From contig MU657502.1 of assembly GCA_026770575.1 (NCBI GenBank), positions 24,727 to 35,444 of the forward strand: a stretch of 10,718 nt of DNA. The letters run 5' to 3'. Under the pieces are notes generated by a model, which was not told the DNA's origin, did no database searches, and saw nothing but the letters and a program-made list of their open reading frames with translations. Below are positions 1 to 8,200 of this stretch, in pieces (the stretch's first letter is position 1; each line of letters begins with the position of its first letter). The translations under genes were made by a program, and so were the position numbers. Source of the stretch: Pelagophyceae sp. CCMP2097 (Eukaryota; Sar; Pelagophyceae).

Positions 1-260
1 CCCGCCGTCGCAGTATGAAGCGAATGCAACGCCGGCGCCGCGCTTGGCGCGCTGCGCCGCGGTTGCAAGGCCCCCCCGTCGCACCGCGGCAGCGCTTTCG
101 CTTCAAACACGACCTATATGGGACCCAGTCGCCGCCGTGGAGCCGCCGGAGGGCGTTCCCCACGAGAGGCCAGTCAGCCGCGATAATGTCACTTCGGCAT
201 CCTGAAAATAGACTTGATAAAATCGCCTTTAAGCAGCTGACATCTTTTGTGCCTTAAAAG

Positions 261-336
261 TTAAAATTTAGATAACTTTCGATTTTTGCGCATAAAACTG
301 AGTTTAAAACCCAGCTCACTTAAAATTTAGATAACT
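261..336. repeat. 17-bp direct repeat pair in AT-rich island
   Basis: The 17-mer TTAAAATTTAGATAACT occurs at 261-277 and again, identically, at 320-336, a 59-bp offset. The flanks differ on both sides. The function is unknown; it could be a relic of a mobile element or a regulatory site. Confidence 0.85.
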
Positions 337-481
337 ATCAGCTTTAGTGAATTCCTACGTGGGCATTGCAATGGGATTTGGCTGTATCCTTCGGGTCCTC
401 CGTGTGCCTCCGGCGAGATAGGATTCCTAAGCATGGTCTGATAATATAAGCATGGCACTGCGAGCTTAGCCTTCCCCTATC

Positions 482-522
482 GTATTATGACAAAAGCTTG
501 CACTTTCATTGTGTCATAATAC
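482..522. repeat. 11-bp perfect inverted repeat
   Basis: GTATTATGACA at 482-492 is the exact reverse complement of 512-522, separated by a 19-nt spacer (493-511). It could form a hairpin or be the remnant termini of a small inverted-repeat element. No flanking target-site duplication was found. Confidence 0.8.
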
Positions 523-565
523 TTATTCAGTGTGTTTACAAGACGGTATGAGGGGTCAAGAAAGT

Positions 566-641
566 CCTCTTCTAATATTTCATTTGACTATAAATCCCTC
601 TTCCAATATTTCATTTGACTATAAATCCCTCTTCCAATATT
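566..641. repeat. 31-bp tandem repeat, about 2.5 copies
   Basis: Copies lie at 566-596 and 597-627, with one mismatch (573 versus 604), and a partial third copy runs at 628-641. The third copy dissolves into an 8-bp tandem (TTCCAATA at 633-640 and 641-648). The unit is AT-rich and contains CATTTGACTATAAAT. It is a minisatellite-like tract; the open frame that crosses it shows no protein family features. Confidence 0.9.
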
Positions 642-1099
642 CCAATATTTTAATTACCAATACCGGAAATGCCTTAACGCGCGACGGACCCCGCTTCCGC
701 GTGACCCCAAGGGTTCTATCGGATGGGCCTGGTGAGACGAAGCGATGAAGCCACTAGGGTCTCCCGGAAACCCCACCCGCCGCACCAGGACGCCAAAGCT
801 ACCTTGGGCCTGCAGATTTGGAGTTCAAACTAAAACGATTTCGGCTCTGTACTTGCAGACTCCTTGCATCGAAAATAAGGCAAAATTTAGTGGATGAAAA
901 CGAGGCTTTGTAAACTTTTTTAAGAGGGAGCTAAGCTCGTAGTGGTCTGAAAAGGGCCTTCCGTAGACAGCAACGCCAGCGAGAACGTGGACTAATTGTA
1001 GAGCGGCGCCTACTTCCCTTAAGCGAAGCACAGAGAAGCCCGGCCCTTCGCCGCAGGCCGAGTTGTACTCCACTGCAAGCTTCTTCGGCGACGATTGGC

Positions 1100-2220
1100 A
1101 TGCGCCTCGTTCTCGTGGCGCTGCTCGCGTGGGCGGCGAGCCCGCTCGTTTCTCGGCCGGCGCTGCGGCGCGGCAAAACTGCGCGCGGCGCGGCGCCGGC
1201 CCTCGACGATGCTTTTGAAGATGCTTTTGACGACATGTTCCACGGCGACTTTGACAACTGGGACCAAGTCCAGAACGAGCGCGCCGCCGGCATCGAAAAG
1301 GCGCAGGGCCACGAGCATATCCACTGCGCGCTCCGGCGCATCCCACAAGACCGCACGGTGAGAAGCCAAAACGCGCGCCGCACCGCCCCAGAAGCCGGCG
1401 CGCAGGCGGCCATCGTGGGGGAGCGCGAGGGTGAGCGCGCTGCGCCGCGGCGGCGGCGGTCGTTCCGGTGCTGTGCCGGCACGACGGCGGTCCTTCGTAG
1501 CGGCGGCGGCGGACTCTGTGATGCTGGCGTGCTACTACCTCGACGCGGACCCGTCGTGCGTCCCCCAACGCCGCGCATGCCCCCGACGCCGCGTCGGCGC
1601 GGTGGCGCGCCGACGCGGCGCCACAAAGGCGCGTCTTCCGGCTGCGCGCCTACGCGCTCGAGCGCCTCGGCGACGGGGCTCGCGAGATGCGCCTCTACCG
1701 GCCGCCGCTGCGCGCGCTCGACGCGGCGCACGCCTCCGCCGCGGAGCTGCCGACGCGCGGCGTCGCCGCCGCGTGCGTGTCCCGCCGGGCCCAGGGCATT
1801 TCGCGGACGCGTCGCCGCAGGACCACGAAAATGGCGGCGATGGACTGCGGCGCCTGGGAGCTCCTCGACGGTGCGCCGCCGCGCCGCCGCGGAAACCTTT
1901 GCGGGACGCGCGGGCGCCTAGGCTGCGACGTGACGTGGCGGCCGAGCGGCTCGGGCTTCCGCGGGACGATGCGCGCGGGCGGCTGCGTGATCACGTCGCA
2001 GTACAACGCCAGCCGCAGCATGCTCATCAAGGACGACCTCGGGCTCTCCGCGGAAGCACTCTGCGTCGATGACCGCGGCTACGACGGCGCCACGGGCGCG
2101 CAGATCTACGGCTCCAAGGAGGGCGTCCCGTACAGAATGGAGCGCGTCCTCGTCCCGTCGCCGCTCGAGTGGACGCTCGGCGAGGCGTTCAAGCTCGCAG
2201 ACGGACCTTCCGCGAGATGA
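1100..2220 (+). CDS. CpcT/CpeT chromophore-lyase-like secreted or plastid protein (six exons)
   Basis: The proposed exons are 1100-1357, 1406-1430, 1501-1555, 1629-1772, 1821-1870 and 1922-2220, giving about 276 residues in one frame. All five introns (48, 70, 73, 48 and 51 nt) are GT-AG. The protein starts with a signal-like stretch (MRLVLVALLAWAASPLV). Further on it has the pattern of the CpcT/CpeT family: an N-terminal acidic DAFDD...F.GDFDNWDQV segment, GHEHIHCALRRI, ACYYLDADPS, then RVFRLRAYAL, GCDVTW, and a C-terminal DDRGYDGATGAQIYGSKEG followed by VPYRMER. In cyanobacteria and cryptophyte-type plastids this family attaches bilins to phycobiliproteins; what it does in algae without phycobilisomes is not settled. 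The 25-nt second exon is the least certain part: it is needed to keep frame between 1357 and 1501. The gene runs tail-to-tail with the VDR gene, 71 bp between stop codons. Confidence 0.78.
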
Positions 2221-2291
2221 CGTTCGACTAAAAATCACATCTCAGATCCGCTCCCATGCGAACTCATTACGGGGCTTTGTGCCGGACTGCT

Positions 2292-4169
2292 TCAGGGCCG
2301 GGCGAGTTCGCGCTGCTGCTTGCGCCACTTTGTGATGGTCTGGTCGCCGATGCGTTGGAGGGGCGGCGGGGTCGCTGATGCAAAGGCCGCGTACTCTTCA
2401 CTCCACATGAAGCTCTTGGCGCTTTGCGGCGGCCCGTGGCCGTAGAGCTCCCACATCTCGAGGCCGCACCGCGCAAAGGCGGCCTCGATCCGGAGCAGGC
2501 CAGCGCCGGCCGCCGCCTTGGCGGGCCACGCGCCGTCGCCGGAGCAGAGCAGAGCGCCCTGGTACGACTGGCCCGCGGCCTTGGCCGCGCCCGAGTAGTG
2601 CACCACGAACCACTCGAGGTCGTCGGCGGCGTCGATGATGGTCCAGTGCTCCTTGGAGACGATGCCGTTGTCCAGCGTCGTCAGCGTCCACGCGCCCTCG
2701 CCGCCGCTCCAGTGCTTCCGCGGCGCGCAACGATAATGCCTCTTCGTCCAGACGAGCTTGCCCTCGAGCGTCTCGACGCAAAAGACCGGGTCGTACCTGC
2801 GCCGAGGCTTCGCGGGCCCGCCGAGGCGTTCCCCCCGCCGCGCGGCAACGCACCAGAGCCCCGTCGAGTTTGAGGACGGGTAGAAGATCTGGTGCTGCAT
2901 CGGAAAGGCCTACGCGCGCCTCGTCACTCAGGCCTCGGCCGCAGGGAGGCGGCAAGACTCGCGTCGTAGGCCGGATTCGCGCCCGTGACGACCTTCCAGG
3001 ACCATGGCCGCCGCTCCGCCGCGGGCACGCCCGACGTGACGTCGTCGAGGTGGCCGACGAGGATCTGCTTCGAGGCTTTCAGGTCGAGCTTTTCTCCGCG
3101 CCACTGCGAGAGGGCGGGCACGCGCGGCTGCTCGAGGATCTTGGCGTCGGCGTTGAAGCAATTATTTTGTTGCAAAATGCACAGGGAAAAGTCCTCCAAC
3201 TGCGGCGTCTCGTTGGAGACGATGACGCGGTACGACCCGACCTGGAACGAAGCGCTCCGAAACGCGCGAAGCGGAAGACGACGGGGGGAGCACCTGGTCT
3301 CGGAGGTCGACGGCGTTGAGAAGGTCGATGGCGCTCTTCGTCTGCGGGTCCGAGAGCGCGGCGAAGATCTCCGGCCCGCAGCAGTCGGCCATGGCCTTGA
3401 ACTCTTTGACGTTTTGAATCACGCCCTTTTCCCACGACGGGTTGATGTCCGTCTTCACCGCGTCGATGACCGCGCCCGGCACCAGGCCGTGCAGCGCAAA
3501 GAGCGCCGCGAAGACCGCGTCCCTAGAGAAGAGCGCAGGGTCCGCGGCGCAGCCCAGAAGGGCGGCCCGCGGCGGCGTCGGCGCTCCGCTCCGGCGGCGT
3601 ACGCACTCCGACGAGTATCTGCGGAGGAGCGTCTTGCCCTGGTTGGCGATGCGCTTGCCCTTGGCGACTTGGCCCCAGGGCACGACCGCGGCCCAGGCGT
3701 CTTGGAGCACGCCCGGGCGGTACGACCCCGCGTAGGCCAACTTTACAACAGCTTCCGAGCACGACCCGACGTCGGCGAGGACAGCGGCGGGCTTCTTGGG
3801 CGCGCCTGATAGGACGGCCTCGAGCGCCGCCGCGTCCGTCAGCCCGAGCGCGACGACGACGTCGGGCGCCGCGCCGGCAGCGCCGCCGGCCACGGTTCCG
3901 ACAATCCGCGCGTCAAAGTTCGGCAGGCGGTCGCAGAGGTGCGTCGCGACGGCGTGCCACGATGACGACGGCTGCGGCGACGTCTTCCCGAACTGGCTCG
4001 CCCCCGGGCCGACGACGAAGAGCACGTCGAGCCGGTCGACGGCCTCGGCACCAACAGCGCCTCGGGCGACGGCACGGCGCTCGAGGCCCCGCGCCAAACG
4101 CGGGGCGCCGCGCAGCGAGTCGACGCCGACGGCGGCGACCCCGAAGAGGCATCTTAGCAGCATCGACAT
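2292..4169 (-). CDS. VDR: violaxanthin de-epoxidase-related protein (VDR), five exons
   Basis: Proposed exons, reading down the minus strand, are 4169-3607, 3522-3294, 3241-2963, 2909-2854 and 2796-2292, giving 543 residues; plant VDR is of similar size. The second half matches VDE-family lipocalin proteins closely: ETPQLEDFSLCILQQNNCF (about 275-293), WSWKVVTGANPAYD ending at 357, then AFPMQHQIFYPSSNSTGLW, YDPVFCVETLEGKLVW, LDNGIVSKEHWTI, and HYSGAAKAAGQSYQGALLC. The last motif is the VDR type rather than the VDE type. The VDE/VDR family acts on xanthophylls in the thylakoid lumen; the exact substrate of VDR is not established. The first about 190 residues (DVLFVVGPGASQFGK, then DVVVALGLTDAAALEAVL) look like a separate alpha/beta domain. 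The N-terminus MSMLLRCLFGVAAVGV could be a targeting signal. The 84-nt first intron (3523-3606) is in phase either way, so its removal is inferred from donor and acceptor quality. Confidence 0.87.
2910..2962 (-). other. GC-AG intron in the VDR gene
   Basis: Joining exon end TACGAC (2963) to exon start GCCTTTCCG (2909) removes 53 nt that begin GCGAGT and end GTAG. This join gives NPAYD-AFPMQHQIFYPS, the conserved VDE/VDR block. No GT donor nearby keeps both the frame and the conserved residues. GC-AG is the main minor variant of U2-type introns. Confidence 0.75.
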
Positions 4170-4275
4170 CGCGAAGTCTGACGGGCGCGTCGTCGGAGTC
4201 AGCAGGCTCCTTCTGGAAGACCTTCAAGTTGTGTGAGGTCAATCGCCAAACGCGCGGTTCGCACGCGGCGGCGCG
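4170..4275. promoter_or_regulatory. 106-bp head-to-head intergenic region (VDR / PLA2)
   Basis: This is the whole space between the divergent start codons of the VDR gene (4169, minus) and the PLA2-like gene (4276, plus). It must contain both 5' leaders and core promoters unless these lie inside the opposing gene. No TATA box is seen. A GGTCAATCG string near 4238 is the only CCAAT-like core, and it is weak evidence. Confidence 0.45.
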
Positions 4276-5123
4276 ATGCAGGCGCTCCTGGCGTGGGCGG
4301 TGTTCTGGTCGGCGGCGGCGCAGGACTATGACTTTATGAAGCGCGGGCGGAGCTGCCCCTCGCACAAGTGCGGCGGAGGAAGCGAGGCGGTGCCGAAGCA
4401 GCCCATGCGCCTCGAGTCGCCGGGGTGCTCGGGCATGGCCGGGATGCAAATGTTCTCCGCCTCGAAGCGCGACGACGTCGCGGCCCCGTGCTGCGACCAG
4501 CGCCACGCCTGCTTCGGCATCTGCGGCGCCTCGAAAGCCCAGTGCGAGACGCAGTTCAAAGCGTGCACTGACGCCACGTGCGCCGCAAAGGCCGGCGGAG
4601 ACAAGGAAGAGTGCGACAAGGCCGTCGGCATGCACACGCTCATGGCTGACCTCGGCGACTGCCGCCCGTTTGCAGAGGTGCGTACTCGCGGGCGCCCCGC
4701 CGGACGGGTGGCGACCCCCGCGCCGCGCAGGCCCAGGCCAAGGCCTGCGACTGCGTGCCGGCCGCCAAGGCCGCGCGGCGCCGGCAGCAATCTTTGAACG
4801 ACTTTTACACGAAGTTTGACCCTCAAGGGGTCGACAAAGTCGCCGCGCTGGCCGCAAAGGTCAGTCCGTCCGCCGCCGCCCCAAAAGCCGAAGCGCCGCG
4901 CCAGGCGGACTCTGCGAAGAAGCTCGCCTCGCTCTTTTCCAAGCTGACGGCCAAGTTCCCGAAATCGATCAAGCAGTTCAAGGACCCGCAGGCCGCCTGG
5001 ATGGAAGACCTCATGAAAAAGTCGGGCGAGGAGAAGGGCGCGGCGCCCGCCGCCACCGTCGTCGAAGAGACCGGCGCCGTGGACGACGACGTCGTCGACC
5101 TCGACGCCCAGCAAGACCTCTAG
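4276..5123 (+). CDS. group XII secreted phospholipase A2-like protein, altered catalytic dyad (two exons)
   Basis: Exons 4276-4677 and 4731-5123 flank a 53-nt intron (GTGCGT...GCAG, phase 0) and encode 264 residues. A clear signal peptide opens the protein (MQALLAWAVFWSAAA). The core holds 14 cysteines (27, 32, 51, 72, 73, 79, 83, 90, 97, 102, 113, 129, 140, 142). It includes a calcium-loop-like SPGCSGMAG and PCCDQRHACFGICG followed by SKAQCETQFKACTDATC, the layout of group XII secreted PLA2 (CC..HD.C...CG.SK..C...F..C). In that family His-Asp hydrolyses the sn-2 ester of phospholipids. Here the two positions read Arg76-His77 (4501-4506), so normal catalysis is doubtful. After the last cysteines a roughly 120-residue tail is lysine/alanine-rich, then acidic (DDDVVDLDAQQDL). 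It is divergent from VDR and convergent with the receptor-like gene (81 bp between stops). Confidence 0.85.
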
Positions 5124-5204
5124 CTCCTAACGAAGCACTACAAGACTCCGCGACGTCTGCTTGGCGAGCCGCCAGGCGGTCTCTCACGTGGGGGCAGACG
5201 TGCG

Positions 5205-8200
5205 TTACTCCGTGATACGCGCGGTCGTCGGGTTGTCCTCCGACGCGCAGTCCGTCGCGATGCCGTCGCCGAGGGACTTCGACCGCGCGCCGACGGCGCG
5301 GCGCGAAGCCCGCGCGCCGACGGTGCGGCTCGCCGCTTCGCGCTCGTGGCCGCCGTGGGGGGTGCGCCGCGCGTCCTGCCTCTCAGCCCAGGCGTGAAAA
5401 TCGGCGAGGGGCGTGGGCGGCAGCTTCGCGGCGTCTCGGGCGTCGTCGGCGACGCTGCCGACGCGCTTCAGCGCGAAGCTGCCGAACGCTTTGAGGCTCA
5501 AGCGCGACATGCGGTAGCGCCGCGGCGTTTGCGCGCCGCCGCCGCGCGCCGATCGCGCGCGCCAGACGTGCTGGATGTCTGCGGCGGCGACGTGGCGGCG
5601 CATCGTCGCCTGGTCGCGGGGCAGCCGCGGGTCTGCTGAAACTAAGCGGTGGAGGAAGGCCTTGAGGAGCGTGACGTGCTGGCTCGGCGCGTGCAGCGCA
5701 AAGTGGAGGACGCTGGACTGGTCGATCTTTTCGACGGCGCGTCTCTCCATGGGCGGCACGCGGCTGGCGCGGCGGAGTCGGTCCTGTGCCTCCAGCGCGC
5801 GCACGAAGACGGCGAGCGCCGCGCGCTCGCCGTCCTCGGCGACGAGGGAGAACTCGAGCAAGTACGGCAGCGCGCAAGAGAGTCTCCGGTAAAAGTCCGC
5901 GGTGTGCGTGCACGAGAAGTTGCCTGTGGGCGACTCGTCGCAGACGGTGTCGCGGAGCACGTCGCCGAGGTCGCAGAAGTCGCGCACCGCGGACGCGGCG
6001 TCGCCGCGGAAGAAGGCCGCCGCCGTAAACTGCTCGAGCGCGCCGCCTTTAAACGTCGAAAACGCCTCGAGCCTCCGTCGGCTGCATCCGCAGCGCAATC
6101 GGCAGCGCCGAGGCGCCGCCCAGCAGCCGCGCCGCCGCCGACCGCCGGCTTTCGTCGCCGGCCTCTTTGTCGCCGCCCGCCGCCGCCGCCTCGGCGCGGC
6201 CCTTGGCGAGGACCGACGTCATGCGCGCCAGCGCCACGTCGCGGCGGTTGACGTCGAGGCCGTTGCGCGCCGTCGCGACGATTGCAAAAGCGAAGTTGAC
6301 CTGGCGCGGCGTCCCTCGCGCGGGTTTTGCAGAGCCCCTCGCCGCGTCCCAAAGGCAGCCGCGCGCGTTCTCACCAGGTTGAAGGCGAGGAAGATGATGA
6401 TGTACTCGCCCGCGATGTCGCTCTTCTCGTCATTGAGGGTGAGTAAGAGGCCGATGACGATTGTGAAGACGGTGAGGCCCGCGCCCAGTTCGATGCGTGG
6501 TTCAGGTTCGGCCGCACGACCTGCGTGCAAGGGCCTGGTAAGGACTCCCAGGAGAGACCCCTCGCGTGCTGCCGGGACCGGCGACGCGGCCGACGAGGCG
6601 CGCCCTCGGCCTCGCGAGCCGCGGCAAAGGGGCGCGGCGGGGCCGGCGCGAGTCGTGCGTTTTCCCGATTCCGCCTCGCACGCTGCCGCGGACGGCAGAC
6701 AGGATGGTGTAGGCGACGATGACGACTATGGCCGTCCATGCCTGGTGCGTCTCGCCCTTGAACGAGACGAGGATCGAAACGAGCGCAAACTGCTTCAGCA
6801 GCCGCGCGGCGCCCCAGAAGAGCGCGCCGCTGCGGAAGTTCGTATACAAAAAGCCGAAGAGGCGCAGCGTCGCCGCGTCGGCGAAGAGGTGCTGGTTGCG
6901 GTAGAGCCGAGTGTAGACCTAGGGCCATGCCGTCGGCGGCGAGCGCCCCGCGACCACCCGCGTGCGCGAACGACGGGTCCTCGGTAACTCGGCCCGTGCT
7001 GTGGCAGTCCAGGTTTCCGACGAGAACCGCCGACGCGGGTGCCGACGGCCGAAGTTGCGCCGACGATGACAACGGCGAGATACGCGATGCCGACGACGCG
7101 GTAGACCAGCGTGCCGTCGCACTCGATCGACAGGGTCGCTGTACAACACGAAGCCGTTGCCCTGGATGCGCCGGCAGCTGAAGACGAGGAGGCACTGGCG
7201 GATCTGCGACGCCTGCGCGCCGACGACGAACGAGAGGAAGCTGCCAAACGCGCCCTCGCGCAGCTCGCGCCGCTTGTCGGCGGTCTTGTGCCGCGTGCTG
7301 AGCGCGTAATGCAAGCCGTAGCGCGCGGCCGCCGAGAGCGGCAGCAGCAGCATGAGCGCGAAGACGTGGAGCCCGCTCCAATCCGCGAACGAGCACGTCG
7401 GCGTGATGATGTCCACGTCGAAGAGCGCGACGCGGAAGATCAAGAACAACCTACTTTTCTGGTGACGCGCGCGCGAAGACGCGGCCGCGGCGCGAGAAAT
7501 CATCCACGCCGCGTGCCACGGCGCGAGCGACGACGGCCACTGAAAGTTCAGGTCGACTATGATGCCAATGTCCTGGTACGTCAGCAGCACCGTGTCGAGC
7601 ACGGGGTAGTGCGCGCCTAGGGTGGCAATCCCGGTATCACGATGGAGGGCTCCGGATTCGCCGTCGTTACTGCGACCGTCTGGGTTCGCCGAACATACTC
7701 GACACGGGCGCGCGCTGATCACGTCGTTTATGAACCTACGTTGGTGGGCCGATCGAGGCCGCGCAGCCCGAGACCTTCCTGATGCGGCGCGGACGCATCA
7801 GGCCCAGCGTCCTCAACCTGGGACCCCCCCGGTCGGGCCGCGCTCACGTGAACGCGGCGAAGAGCGCGCTGTATGAGATGCTCGTGACGAGGCCGCGCGC
7901 GGCGGCGGTGTCGGGGCAACGGATGGCGAACTTGTCGAAGTAAAAGTACCCCGCGAGCGTGCCCTCGCAGAGCGACACTTTCATGTCGTAGCCCGCTTCG
8001 TACCAGTCGCCAATGTCGCCGAGCGCGACCCACGTGCTGTCGGCGTCGACGCACGTCTCGTTGGCCGCCGCGCCGTCGGGCCCGGGCAGCGCGGCCCACG
8101 CTGACGTGTTACGCACCGGCGCGTCGCCGGCACGCGCTCACGTCGTGCCGCCGCCGTCGCCGCCACCTTGGCAGATGTCGATGTCGTCGCACTGGTACAC

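Larger units (their letters stand above)
1..1099. other. intergenic region without a supported gene
   Basis: No convincing coding sequence was found. Positions 1 to about 180 are GC-rich, and an 80-codon open frame there (15-257) translates to arginine-rich low-complexity sequence with no recognisable motif; it may be the edge of a neighbouring gene or simple GC-driven openness. From about 190 to 660 the base composition drops sharply to AT-rich and the sequence contains direct, inverted and tandem repeats listed separately. From about 820 to 1099 it lies directly upstream of the CpeT-like gene and must hold its promoter and 5' leader, but no single promoter element stands out. TATA-like strings occur at 589-595 and 620-626 only as part of the tandem repeat, so they are not good promoter evidence. 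Confidence 0.6.

Noticed and set aside
509..748. Small open frame across the 31-bp tandem repeat
   Set aside because: The protein just translates the repeat; no start context or family resemblance.
660..790. Possible tRNA or structured RNA in a GC-rich patch
   Set aside because: GGTTC-like strings are present but no cloverleaf with a proper T-arm, anticodon arm and acceptor stem could be paired.
825..1731. Two long minus-strand open frames over the CpeT-like gene
   Set aside because: They are low-complexity antisense shadows; the plus strand carries family motifs and consistent introns.
3913..4857. 314-codon minus-strand open frame across the VDR/PLA2 promoter region
   Set aside because: It crosses two well-supported divergent genes and has no recognisable sequence of its own.
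6050..6142. Apparent frameshift (extra T near 6051-6053) before the tail exon of the receptor-like gene
   Set aside because: A 61-nt GT-AG intron (6082-6142) is in phase and joins DESRR to RRRLEAFSTFKGGAL cleanly, so no frame break is needed.
7779..7847. 30-nt intron (7818-7847) that would keep the extra TLRTLGLMRPRRIR segment
   Set aside because: Thirty nt is shorter than every other intron here; the 69-nt intron (7779-7847) ends at a good CAG and keeps the same frame. The shorter form cannot be fully excluded.
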